Shown: positions 1-6,362, numbered from the stretch's first letter. The stretch is 7,749 bases of DNA from JBOHER01 sp050701115 (GCA_050701115.1 JBOHER010000110.1:1-7749), one strand, 5' to 3'. Notes: a model not told the origin generated them from the sequence alone. Translations and numbers: made by a program.

Positions 1-1773
1 TCCGATGCAGCAGGTACCCGCGGTGATGTCGCGCAGCGCAACGGTTCCGCTCGGTGGCAGGTGTCGGCGCAGCCAATCGAGGTCGATGTTGCCGTTCGCG
101 CCGATCTGGAAGCGGTCCTCGGCCAGCCGGGCCACCGTCAGGTCGCTGCGCACCCCGCCGTCTTCGCCGAGCAGCAGGGTGTAGACGACCGCTCCCGGTT
201 TGCGGTCGAGTTGGTTGGTGGTCATCGTCTGCAGGAAGTTCAGCGCCTCGGGCCCACTGACCTCCAGGCGCTTCAGCGCGGTCATGTCGAACATGGCCAC
301 GCGCTCGCGGGCGACCAGCGCCTCGGCACCGGCGATCGGCGACCAGTACCGTGCGGCCCACTCGTTGCGGTCGGGGATCTGCTCGACCTCCGGCAGGTCG
401 GCGTTGGCCTCGTACCAGTGCGGGCGCTCCCACCCGGACGCTTCCAGGAAGTACGCGCCGAGTTCGGCCTGCCGCTCGTAGAAGGGGCTGGTACGCAGTG
501 GACGGGGTTCCTCGGCAGGCTGCAGAGGGTGCAGGACGTCGTAGACCTCGACGAAGCTCTGGCAACTGCGCTGGTGCACATAGTCGGGTGCCCGTTGCAC
601 GTCCTCGAACCGGTTCAGGTCGCAGCCGTGCAGGTCGATGCTCGGCTGCCCGTCCACCAGCCATTCCGCCATCGCCTTGGCGACGCCCGCGGAGTGGGTG
701 ATCCACACCGCTTCGGCGACCCAGAACCCGTCGAGATCGGGATGCTCACCGAGCAGCGGATTGCCGTCCGGCGTGAACGAGAACAGCCCGTTGACGCCCT
801 CCTCGACCTTGGTGTCGTTCAGGCACGGCAGCAGTTCGACGGCGGCTTGCCAGGACGGCTCGAAGTCCTCGGCGGTGAAGGCCATCTCCGAGGGCATCGT
901 CGGGGCCACGCCGGGGTCGAGGATCTCGTCCGCGCCGATCGGCATCGGCCGGTGCCCGTAGGCGCCGATGCCGATGCGGTCGACGTGCTCGCGGAAGTAC
1001 AGGTCGGCGTCCTGGTGCCGCAGCAGCGGCTTGCTCATTTCGTGCAGCTCGTCGTTGTCGCCCTGGATGATCGACAGCGGCGCGGTCTTGGCGTACTGGT
1101 GGGCCATCGGAACCAGCGGGACGTCAAGGTCGACCATCGCCCCGATCTTGGGGCCCCACATGCCCACGCACGAGACGACGATGTCGGCGCGGAAGCTGTC
1201 CTGCTCGGTGATCACGGCGCGCACCCGCCCCGCGTGCCGCTCGATCCCGGTCACCTTGTGATGAGCCAGGAATCGTGCGCCGCGGTCGATGGCACGGCGC
1301 GCCTGTGCTTCGGCGGCGCGCAGGGGTTTGGCCAGCCCGTCGCTTGGGATGTGGAACCCGCCGAGCACCTGGTTCGCGTCCAGCAGGGGGTGCAGCGTGG
1401 CGCACTCATCCGGGGAGACCAGGTTGGTCTGCACGCCCCAGGAGGTCGCCCATCCGTGCCTGCGCTTGAGGTCCGCCCAGCGCTCCAGCGTGGTCGCCAC
1501 CTCGAGGCCGCCGAGTTGCTGGAAGCACCACTTCCCGTCCAGCGTCAGTTCGCTGTACTTCGCGACCGTGTACTTGGCGAGCTCGGTCATCGTCTTGCAC
1601 CCGGTCGTTTGGAACACCAGGCCCGGGGCGTGCGAGCTGGATCCGCCGGTGGCGAACAGCGGCCCCTGTTCGAGTACGGTGATGTCTGTCCAGCCGCGTG
1701 CGCTCAGCTCGTCGGCCAGTGCGCAGCCGACGATGCCCGCACCGATGATGACAATGCGAGGCTGCGTTGCCAT
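1..1773 (-). CDS. Dimethylglycine oxidase-like FAD/GcvT protein, partial (C-terminus beyond left edge)
   Basis: The first 591 codons of a flavoprotein that oxidatively demethylates dimethylglycine (or sarcosine) and passes the one-carbon unit to tetrahydrofolate. An N-terminal dinucleotide fold (IIGAGIVG, residues 9-16) is followed by the SSSHAPG motif, whose His48 matches the covalent FAD-attachment histidine of this family. His225 (AHQYAKT) and Tyr259 match the active-site pair known from Arthrobacter globiformis dimethylglycine oxidase, in the same numbering. The folate-binding GcvT-like half starts at roughly residue 430 and includes GGVRSD with Asp544, the probable folate-contacting aspartate. 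The text stops at GTCCIG, about 230-240 residues short of the usual ~830. The ATG is preceded by AGGAGG (1781-1786) at 7 nt. It is the last visible gene of the glyA-mscR-MBL series, 67 bp after the MBL stop. Family is secure; substrate (dimethylglycine rather than sarcosine) is likely, from my memory of the reference sequence. Confidence 0.9.
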   Translation of the reverse strand, partial: MATQPRIVIIGAGIVGCALADELSARGWTDITVLEQGPLFATGGSSSHAPGLVFQTTGCKTMTELAKYTVAKYSELTLDGKWCFQQLGGLEVATTLERWADLKRRHGWATSWGVQTNLVSPDECATLHPLLDANQVLGGFHIPSDGLAKPLRAAEAQARRAIDRGARFLAHHKVTGIERHAGRVRAVITEQDSFRADIVVSCVGMWGPKIGAMVDLDVPLVPMAHQYAKTAPLSIIQGDNDELHEMSKPLLRHQDADLYFREHVDRIGIGAYGHRPMPIGADEILDPGVAPTMPSEMAFTAEDFEPSWQAAVELLPCLNDTKVEEGVNGLFSFTPDGNPLLGEHPDLDGFWVAEAVWITHSAGVAKAMAEWLVDGQPSIDLHGCDLNRFEDVQRAPDYVHQRSCQSFVEVYDVLHPLQPAEEPRPLRTSPFYERQAELGAYFLEASGWERPHWYEANADLPEVEQIPDRNEWAARYWSPIAGAEALVARERVAMFDMTALKRLEVSGPEALNFLQTMTTNQLDRKPGAVVYTLLLGEDGGVRSDLTVARLAEDRFQIGANGNIDLDWLRRHLPPSGTVALRDITAGTCCIG

Positions 1774-1797
1774 GTGATGTCCTCCTGGGTTTTCGTG

Positions 1798-1825
1798 GTG
1801 GGTTCGGCGAGGTGGGTTCGGCGAG
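1798..1825. repeat. Perfect 14-bp tandem duplication in the MBL-DMGO gap
   Basis: The unit GTGGGTTCGGCGAG occurs twice without interruption, and a third copy begins (GTGG, 1826-1829). It fills most of the 67-bp gap between the MBL stop and the flavoprotein ribosome binding site. It looks like a slippage duplication; no function is apparent. Confidence 0.9.
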
Positions 1826-1840
1826 GTGGCGGCGCGGCCG

Positions 1841-2482
1841 TCAGTAGCCGCGGCTGATCCATTCCTCGAGGTGTGGAGCTTCTTCGCCGATCGTGGTGGT
1901 CGGCCCGTGTCCGGTGTAGACGGTCGTGTTGTGGGGCAGGGTGAGCAGCCGGTCCCTGATGGACTCGACGATCCTGGGGAAGAATGAGTACGACCGGCCG
2001 GTCGCACCGGGTCCGCCCGCGAACAGCGTGTCTCCGCCGAACACCGCGGCAAGGTCGGCAACATAAAGGGACACCGACCCCCAGGTGTGGCCGGGCGTGC
2101 TCAACACCCGAAGCGTGGTCCCTGCGACGTTGATTTCCTTACCGTCGGCCAGCCATCCGTCGGGTGTCCGGTCCGGGTGGACAGCCCGCCACAGTGGTTC
2201 GTCCTCCGGATGCAGCAGAACCGGGGCACCCGACTTGTCCGCCACCTCGGCCACCGCGTTGATGTGGTCGTTGTGCCCGTGCGTGCAGATCACCGCGGTC
2301 ACGGAGCGGTCACTCACCGCGTCGAGGACGGCCGCCGCGTCGTGAGCGGCGTCGATGACGACCACCTCTCGCTCGTCGCCGATCAACCAGACGTTGTTGT
2401 CGACGGCCCAACTTCCGCCGTCCAGGCAGAAGGTGCCGGAAGTGATCACGGGCTCGATCGCTGCCGTCTTCGCAACCCTCAC
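1841..2482 (-). CDS. Metallo-beta-lactamase-fold hydrolase, mycothiol/formaldehyde pathway partner
   Basis: A 213-residue metallo-beta-lactamase (glyoxalase II-type) hydrolase. The metal-binding motif THGHNDH (His68, His70, Asp72, His73) is intact, as are the later ligands His131 (STPGHTWGS), Asp151 (FGGDTLF) and His192 (YTGHGP). I chose the GTG at 2482 because GAGGGGG lies 9 nt upstream and the length then matches mycobacterial relatives (about 210 residues). A longer frame reaching 2659 would overlap mscR by more than 150 bp. It follows the mscR stop by only 14 bp. The same pairing occurs in Mycobacterium tuberculosis (Rv2259-Rv2260). From that context it may hydrolyse S-formylmycothiol, the dehydrogenase product, to formate and mycothiol. 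That role is inference, since MBL-fold proteins hydrolyse many thioesters and other substrates. Confidence 0.88.
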   Translation of the reverse strand: MRVAKTAAIEPVITSGTFCLDGGSWAVDNNVWLIGDEREVVVIDAAHDAAAVLDAVSDRSVTAVICTHGHNDHINAVAEVADKSGAPVLLHPEDEPLWRAVHPDRTPDGWLADGKEINVAGTTLRVLSTPGHTWGSVSLYVADLAAVFGGDTLFAGGPGATGRSYSFFPRIVESIRDRLLTLPHNTTVYTGHGPTTTIGEEAPHLEEWISRGY

Positions 2483-2496
2483 AGCGTCAGACCCCC

Positions 2497-3582
2497 TCAC
2501 AGGACGACCACCGAGCGCAGGACATGACCGTCGTGCATGTCCTCGAACGCCCGCTCCACCTCGTCCAGGCCGATGGTGTCGCTGACGAACGCGTCGAGAT
2601 CCAGTCGTCCCTGCAGGTACAGGTCGATCAGCATCGGGAAATCGCGGCTGGGCAGACAATCGCCGTACCAGGAGGACTTGACTGAGCCACCGCGGGAAAA
2701 CACATCGATCAGCGGAAGCTCCATGGTCATTTCCGGGGTCGGCACACCGACGAGCACCGCGGTGCCCGCCAGGTCGCGCGCATAGAAGGCCTGGCGGAAG
2801 GTCTCCGGGCGGCCGACCGCGTCGATCACGACGTCGGCACCGTTGCCGTCGGTGAGGTCTCGGATCGCTTCCACCACGTCCGCGCTGCGCGGGTCGACGG
2901 TATGGGTGGCGCCGATCCGCTGTGCCCAGTCCAGTTTCCGCTGGTCGAGATCGACGGCGATGATCGTGCTCGCGCCCGCCAGCCGGGCGCCTGCGATCGC
3001 CGCGTCACCGACGCCACCGCAGCCGAGCACGGCGACGCTGTCGCCGCGGCCGACGCCGCCGGTGTTGATCGCGGCGCCGATCCCAGCCATGACTCCGCAG
3101 CCCAGCAAGCCCGCCACCTCCGGACGGGCCGCCGGGTTCACCTTCGTGCACTGTCCACTGTGGACGAGAGTTTTCTCGGCGAACGCGCCGATGCCAAGTG
3201 CCGGGCTGAGCGGGGTGCCGTCGGCCAGGGTCATCGGCTGTGCCGCGTTGTGGGTCTCGAAGCAGTACCAAGGTCGGCCGCGACGACAGGCGCGGCACGT
3301 CCCGCATATCGCCCGCCAGTTCAGCACCACGAAGTCGCCGGGTGCCAGATCGGTCACTCCATCGCCGACGGCCTCGACCACTCCTGCGGCCTCGTGCCCG
3401 AGCAGGAAGGGAAACTCGTCGTTGATGCCGCCCTCGCGGTAATGCAGGTCGGTATGGCACACACCGCAGGCCTGCACCGCGACCAGCGCCTCGCCGGGAC
3501 CGGGGTCGGGCACCAGAATCGTCTCCACCGAGACCTTCGCGCCACGCCTGCCTGCCACCACACCTCGAACCTCGTGTACCAC
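2497..3582 (-). CDS. mscR: S-(hydroxymethyl)mycothiol dehydrogenase (mycothiol-dependent formaldehyde dehydrogenase)
   Basis: A 361-residue zinc alcohol dehydrogenase of the medium-chain family, very close to MscR/AdhE2 of mycobacteria and the same length. It oxidises the formaldehyde-mycothiol adduct to S-formylmycothiol with NAD+. Catalytic-zinc residues are Cys42 (GVCHTD), His63-Glu64 (GHEAAG) and Cys162 (LLGCGVMAG). The structural zinc site is Cys93, Cys96, Cys99 and Cys107. The nucleotide fold has GCGGVG at 187-192 and Asp211 at the end of the second strand, the usual NAD-preferring residue. Signature stretches CHTD.HYREGGIND and SSWYGDCLPSRDFP are retained. The start is GTG, with GGAAGGAG (3591-3598) 8 nt upstream. 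It sits 33 bp after the glyA stop and so is probably cotranscribed. It marks the host as a mycothiol producer. No key residue is missing. Confidence 0.95.
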   Translation of the reverse strand: MVHEVRGVVAGRRGAKVSVETILVPDPGPGEALVAVQACGVCHTDLHYREGGINDEFPFLLGHEAAGVVEAVGDGVTDLAPGDFVVLNWRAICGTCRACRRGRPWYCFETHNAAQPMTLADGTPLSPALGIGAFAEKTLVHSGQCTKVNPAARPEVAGLLGCGVMAGIGAAINTGGVGRGDSVAVLGCGGVGDAAIAGARLAGASTIIAVDLDQRKLDWAQRIGATHTVDPRSADVVEAIRDLTDGNGADVVIDAVGRPETFRQAFYARDLAGTAVLVGVPTPEMTMELPLIDVFSRGGSVKSSWYGDCLPSRDFPMLIDLYLQGRLDLDAFVSDTIGLDEVERAFEDMHDGHVLRSVVVL

Positions 3583-3615
3583 TGGTGTTTCTCCTTCCTG
3601 TTGCCTCGTCGAGGA

Positions 3616-4899
3616 TCAGAGCGCGGGGTAGAGCGGATGCTTGTCGGCCAGCGCTTCGCAGCGGGAACGCAGGCCGGCGAGATCCGGGTCCGGCCGCAAC
3701 GCCGCGGCGATGATGTCGGCGACCTCAGCGAAGGCCGCCGGGCCGAAGCCACGGGTGGCCAGTGCTGGGGTACCGATACGCAATCCGGACGTGACCATCG
3801 GCGGCCGCGGGTCATTGGGCACGGCGTTTCGATTCACCGTGATCCCCACGTCGTGCAGACGGTCCTCCGCCTGACGACCGTCCAATTCGGACCGGATCAG
3901 GTTGACGAGAACTAGGTGCACATCGGTGCCGCCGGTGAGCACCCGGATGCCGGAGTCGGCGCAGTCGGCGGACGACAGGCGTTCGGCGAGGATGCGGGCA
4001 CCGTCAAGCGTGCGCTGCTGCCGCTCCCGGAACTCAGGGCCCGCGGCGAGCCGGAAGGCCACGGCCTTCGCCGCGATCACATGTTCCAGCGGCCCGCCCT
4101 GCTGTCCGGGGAACACCGCCGAGTTCACCTTCTTGGCCAGCTCGGCATCGTTGGTGAGGATCACGCCGCCCCGGGGTCCGCCCAGCGTCTTGTGGGTGGT
4201 CGTGGTCACCACATCGGCGTGCGGTACGGGGTTCGGGTGCAGACCCGCCGCGACCAGCCCGGCGAAATGCGCCATGTCCACCAGCAGGCGAGCGCCCACG
4301 TCGTCGGCGATCCGGCGAAACGCCGCGAAGTCCAGCTGCCTCGGGTACGCCGACCAGCCGGCAATGATGAGTTTCGGCCGTCGCTGGTGGGCCAGGCGCT
4401 CGACCTCGGCCATGTCGACCAGCCCGCTGCCCGGATCGACATGGTAGGCGGCCACGTCGTAGAGCTGTCCGGAGAAATTGATCCGCATCCCGTGCGTCAG
4501 GTGGCCGCCGTGCGCAAGGTCCAGACCCAGGATGGTGTCCCCCGGCTCGAGGACCGCGGACATCGCGGCCGCGTTCGCCTGAGCTCCTGAGTGCGGCTGC
4601 ACGTTGGCATAGCCGGCCCCGAAAAGCTCCTTGACGCGGTCGATCGCCAACCGCTCGATGACGTCGACGTGCTCGCACCCGCCGTAGTACCGCCTGCCCG
4701 GATATCCCTCGGCGTACTTGTTCGTGAGCACCGAGCCTTGTGCCTGCAGCACCGAAACCGGAGCGAAGTTCTCCGACGCGATCATCTCCAGCGTCGAACG
4801 CTGGCGCGCGAGCTCGTCGTCGATGGCGGCGGCGACTTCCGGGTCGACCTGGCTGAGCGTCTCATCCAGGGTCGCGGGGCGGGTGAGCGAGGAAGACAA
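3616..4899 (-). CDS. glyA: Serine hydroxymethyltransferase
   Basis: A 427-residue PLP enzyme that interconverts glycine plus 5,10-methylene-THF with serine plus THF. It shows the SHMT signatures MIASENF (39-45), NKYAEGYPGRRYYGG (60-74) and VDMAHFAG (207-214, Asp208 contacting the PLP ring nitrogen). TTTTHKTLGGPRGG carries the Schiff-base lysine, Lys237. I chose the TTG at 4899 because GGAAGGAG (4907-4914) lies 7 nt upstream and the protein then starts as SHMTs normally do. A GTG in frame at 4968 would add 23 residues encoded by the operator-like block, which is unlikely. It is first in the minus-strand series leading to mscR, the MBL gene and the dimethylglycine-oxidase-like gene. That context suggests a dedicated catabolic copy rather than the housekeeping one; a second glyA elsewhere would support this. 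Confidence 0.95.
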   Translation of the reverse strand: MSSSLTRPATLDETLSQVDPEVAAAIDDELARQRSTLEMIASENFAPVSVLQAQGSVLTNKYAEGYPGRRYYGGCEHVDVIERLAIDRVKELFGAGYANVQPHSGAQANAAAMSAVLEPGDTILGLDLAHGGHLTHGMRINFSGQLYDVAAYHVDPGSGLVDMAEVERLAHQRRPKLIIAGWSAYPRQLDFAAFRRIADDVGARLLVDMAHFAGLVAAGLHPNPVPHADVVTTTTHKTLGGPRGGVILTNDAELAKKVNSAVFPGQQGGPLEHVIAAKAVAFRLAAGPEFRERQQRTLDGARILAERLSSADCADSGIRVLTGGTDVHLVLVNLIRSELDGRQAEDRLHDVGITVNRNAVPNDPRPPMVTSGLRIGTPALATRGFGPAAFAEVADIIAAALRPDPDLAGLRSRCEALADKHPLYPAL

Positions 4900-4930
4900 C
4901 AGGGCGCTCCTTCCAGAGCTGCGAGCTGTA

Positions 4931-4966
4931 GTTGCGTTATACGAAACACATATCGTGATGCGCAAC
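4931..4966 (-). promoter_or_regulatory. glyA operator-like 36-bp block (GTTGCG...CGCAAC)
   Basis: A 36-bp block bounded by GTTGCG and CGCAAC with 24 bp between them. On the plus strand it begins with the 17-bp element GTTGCGTTATACGAAAC (4931-4947). On the minus strand it begins GTTGCGCATCAC. Read in the direction of transcription it matches the block before the Rieske gene at 24 of 36 positions with no gaps. It lies just downstream of a candidate glyA promoter. Probable IclR-type operator; the protein that binds it is inferred. Confidence 0.7.
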
Positions 4967-4972
4967 ACGATA
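4951..4972. promoter_or_regulatory. 22-bp near-perfect palindrome upstream of glyA
   Basis: Seven-base arms TATCGTG and CACGATA flank a central TGCGCA, giving 20 of 22 positions with dyad symmetry. It overlaps the upstream part of the 36-bp block. Its size and symmetry suit a dimeric DNA-binding protein. Confidence 0.65.
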
Positions 4973-4978
4973 CGGACT

Positions 4979-5008
4979 AATGTGCGGGTCTGTGCGCAGC
5001 CCTGTCAA
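4979..5008 (-). promoter_or_regulatory. Candidate glyA promoter
   Basis: On the minus strand, a perfect -35 box TTGACA (5008-5003) is followed after 18 bp by a weak -10, CACATT (4984-4979). The operator-like block begins 12 bp further on, so a bound repressor would cover the start region. The -35 is convincing; the -10 is not strong. Confidence 0.45.
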
Positions 5009-5052
5009 GCCCCTCGGCAGAAGTTGTCCACGAACGGACGCCGCAACGGGTA

Positions 5053-5092
5053 CGAAAAGGGGCAGGGCACGAATGCTCGTGCCCTGCCCCTT
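5053..5092 (-). terminator. Intrinsic terminator after iclR
   Basis: A perfect 16-bp stem (5057-5072 with 5077-5092) closes a 4-nt ATGC loop. Read on the minus strand the GC-rich stem ends in CCCC and runs into TTTT. It lies 25 bp after the iclR stop. There is no T tract on the plus-strand side, so it acts in the iclR direction and insulates glyA from iclR transcription. The whole 217-bp gap (4900-5116) holds this hairpin, the glyA promoter and the operator-like block, with no gene. Confidence 0.92.
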
Positions 5093-5116
5093 GGTCGGTA
5101 CGAGTTACTGATCGAT

Positions 5117-5887
5117 CTAGCGGAGCCTGCTGGACAGCTCGCGCGCCCCGCCGCGCAGCTCACCGGCGATCTGCCGAATCCGCTTACGGGACAGCCGGTA
5201 CGACGGACCGGATGCGCTGATGGCGGCGACCACCTCGTTGTGATCGCCGTACACGGGGACAGCGACCGCGTGCAGGCCTGGCTCCAGCTCCTCGAAACAG
5301 GTGGCGTAGCCGTCCTCGGCCACCCGCCGCAGGACGGTCCGCAGCTCGTCAGGGTCGGTGATCGTTCGTGCGGTATAGGGGACGAGCTCACCCGCGAGTA
5401 TCGCTTCCCGCTCGGGCTCGTCCACCGCGGCCAGCAGAACCTTGCCGCTGGAGGTGGCGTGCAACGGGGTCCGCTGGCCCGTCCAGTTCTGCGCGCTTAC
5501 CGCGGACGTCCCCCGCGCCTGGCTGACATTGATCGCGCCCGCGCCGTCCAGCACCGCGATGTTCACCGTCTCCCCCAGCTGCTCGGCAAGCGCCTCACAC
5601 AGCGGCGTACCGAGCCGCGCGAGGTCGATCTGGCCGGTCACCGCGCCCGCGAACCGAAGCATGCCGAAGCCGATGGTGAACCGTCCCCGCTCGCCGTGCT
5701 GCTCGACGAGGTCCCTGGCCTGCAGCGTGTACACCAATCGCGAGGCGGTCGACTTGTGCACGCCCAGCTCGTCGGCTATCTCGGTGATCCCGGCATCGCC
5801 GTCACGCAAGATCAATTCGAGGACGCTGATCGCGCGGTCGACCGACTGCACGAGCACCGGCTCTGTGCCCTCCGCTGAGTTTCCCAT
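5117..5887 (-). CDS. IclR-family transcriptional regulator
   Basis: A 256-residue regulator with the two IclR domains. The N-terminal winged helix-turn-helix begins VQSVDRAISVLELI, with recognition region ITEIADELGVHKSTASRLVYTL (34-55). The C-terminal effector domain contains the family motif HATSSGKVLLA (143-153) and ends with the usual SGPSYRLS...I..I..EL pattern. No ribosome binding site precedes the ATG at 5887. A promoter (TTGATA, 16 bp, TATAGT) is placed so that RNA would start at or next to this ATG, which supports a leaderless message. A GTG at codon 11 with GGAGG 11 nt upstream is the alternative start. It sits between the two gene arms, and operator-like elements overlap its own start, so it is the likely local and autogenous regulator. 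The ligand is unknown; a methylated amine or pathway intermediate is a guess. Confidence 0.93.
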   Translation of the reverse strand: MGNSAEGTEPVLVQSVDRAISVLELILRDGDAGITEIADELGVHKSTASRLVYTLQARDLVEQHGERGRFTIGFGMLRFAGAVTGQIDLARLGTPLCEALAEQLGETVNIAVLDGAGAINVSQARGTSAVSAQNWTGQRTPLHATSSGKVLLAAVDEPEREAILAGELVPYTARTITDPDELRTVLRRVAEDGYATCFEELEPGLHAVAVPVYGDHNEVVAAISASGPSYRLSRKRIRQIAGELRGGARELSSRLR

Positions 5888-5921
5888 AGCGCAACTATAA
5901 CTTCTCAGCGCAACTTATCAA
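5879..5921 (-). promoter_or_regulatory. iclR promoter with overlapping operator-like repeats; probable leaderless start
   Basis: On the minus strand, -35 TTGATA (5921-5916) and -10 TATAGT (5899-5894) are 16 bp apart. The A of the ATG is the seventh base after the -10, so transcription would start at or next to the start codon. Two direct copies of GTTGCGCT (5914-5907 and 5895-5888) have a 19-bp period. The first lies in the spacer. The second runs from the -10 to the ATG and extends into the 17-bp element GTTGCGCTATGGGAAAC, which covers the first codons. Confidence 0.7.
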
Positions 5922-5940
5922 AACTCGACCCGGATTGCCC

Positions 5941-5970
5941 TTGACGCGCGTCGCAGCGATCCGCCAGTAT
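5941..5970 (+). promoter_or_regulatory. Candidate promoter of the Rieske-reductase operon
   Basis: A -35-like TTGACG (5941-5946) is followed after 18 bp by a poor -10, CAGTAT (5965-5970). The arrangement parallels the glyA promoter (TTGACA, 18 bp, CACATT). The 36-bp operator-like block starts 4 bp downstream, over the expected transcription start. Confidence 0.4.
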
Positions 5971-5974
5971 CGAT

Positions 5975-6010
5975 GTTGCGTATTACACACATAGTTTCTT
6001 ATTGCGCAAC
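5975..6010 (+). promoter_or_regulatory. Operator-like 36-bp block before the Rieske gene
   Basis: Bounded by GTTGCG and CGCAAC with 24 bp between, exactly the spacing of the block before glyA. The downstream end, read on the minus strand, is the 17-bp element GTTGCGCAATAAGAAAC (5994-6010). It ends directly at the GGAGG ribosome binding site (6011-6015), so a bound regulator would block the start of the operon. Probable binding site for the neighbouring IclR protein (inference). Confidence 0.7.
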
Positions 6011-6020
6011 GGAGGTTCCG

Positions 6021-6362
6021 ATGATCTCAGCCTGCACCGTGGAGGACCTGCCTCCGGGTGAGTCGATCCGCATCCAGGCCGATGTGCCCATCGCCGTGTT
6101 CAACGCCGACGGTGAGCTGTTCGCGATCGACGACACCTGCAGCCACCAGGACGCCTCCCTTTCCGACGGCTGGCTGGAAGGTTGCTTCGTGGAATGCCCA
6201 CTGCACGCGGCCCTCTTCGACCTGCGCACGGGCATGCCCAGCTGCCTGCCCGCCAAGAAACCTGTCCGCACCCACACGGTGCTGGTCTACGACGGCCACA
6301 TCTACGTCGACACCCACGCGCACGAGTACGCCGAGGCACCGGCAGGCGAGGCCGTCGCATGA
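6021..6362 (+). CDS. Rieske [2Fe-2S] ferredoxin (oxygenase electron-transfer component)
   Basis: A 113-residue soluble Rieske-type ferredoxin, the usual size for the small ferredoxin of three-component oxygenases (BphF/NdoA-like). The cluster ligands are present as Cys40-Ser-His42 and Cys59-Pro-Leu-His62. It carries single electrons from a flavin reductase to a terminal Rieske oxygenase. The ATG at 6021 has GGAGG five bases upstream. An in-frame ATG at 5973 would add 16 residues encoded by the operator-like block and is rejected. Its TGA overlaps the ATG of the reductase gene (ATGA), indicating translational coupling. The oxygenase it serves is not in this window. Demethylation of betaine or a similar compound is suggested by the neighbouring arm, but ring hydroxylation cannot be excluded from this protein alone. 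Confidence 0.9.
   Translation: MISACTVEDLPPGESIRIQADVPIAVFNADGELFAIDDTCSHQDASLSDGWLEGCFVECPLHAALFDLRTGMPSCLPAKKPVRTHTVLVYDGHIYVDTHAHEYAEAPAGEAVA

Noticed and set aside
61..1857. 598-codon open frame on the plus strand opposite the flavoprotein gene
   Set aside because: It mirrors the minus-strand gene, a common GC-rich artefact. Its composition is rich in Arg, Val, Leu, Gly and His with no domain, and it has no convincing ribosome binding site.
2483..2659. Longer MBL protein beginning at 2659
   Set aside because: It would overlap the conserved C-terminus of mscR by over 150 bp. The added residues are Arg/Gly-rich with no MBL similarity, and GTG 2482 has its own ribosome binding site.
2902..3915. 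337-codon open frame on the plus strand across mscR and glyA
   Set aside because: It spans two well-supported minus-strand genes and their gap, and shows no recognisable motif. It is a shadow frame.
4900..4968. N-terminal extension of GlyA from the GTG at 4968
   Set aside because: The extra codons are the operator-like block and the ribosome binding site. The TTG at 4899 has a well-placed GGAAGGAG and gives a normal SHMT N-terminus.
5053..5092. Hairpin considered as part of a CRISPR-like or mobile element
   Set aside because: It is a single copy with a 4-nt loop and a T tract right after the iclR stop, which is fully explained as an intrinsic terminator.
5973..6020. N-terminal extension of the Rieske ferredoxin from the ATG at 5973
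   Set aside because: It lies inside the candidate promoter and operator, has no ribosome binding site, and the ATG at 6021 has GGAGG at five bases.
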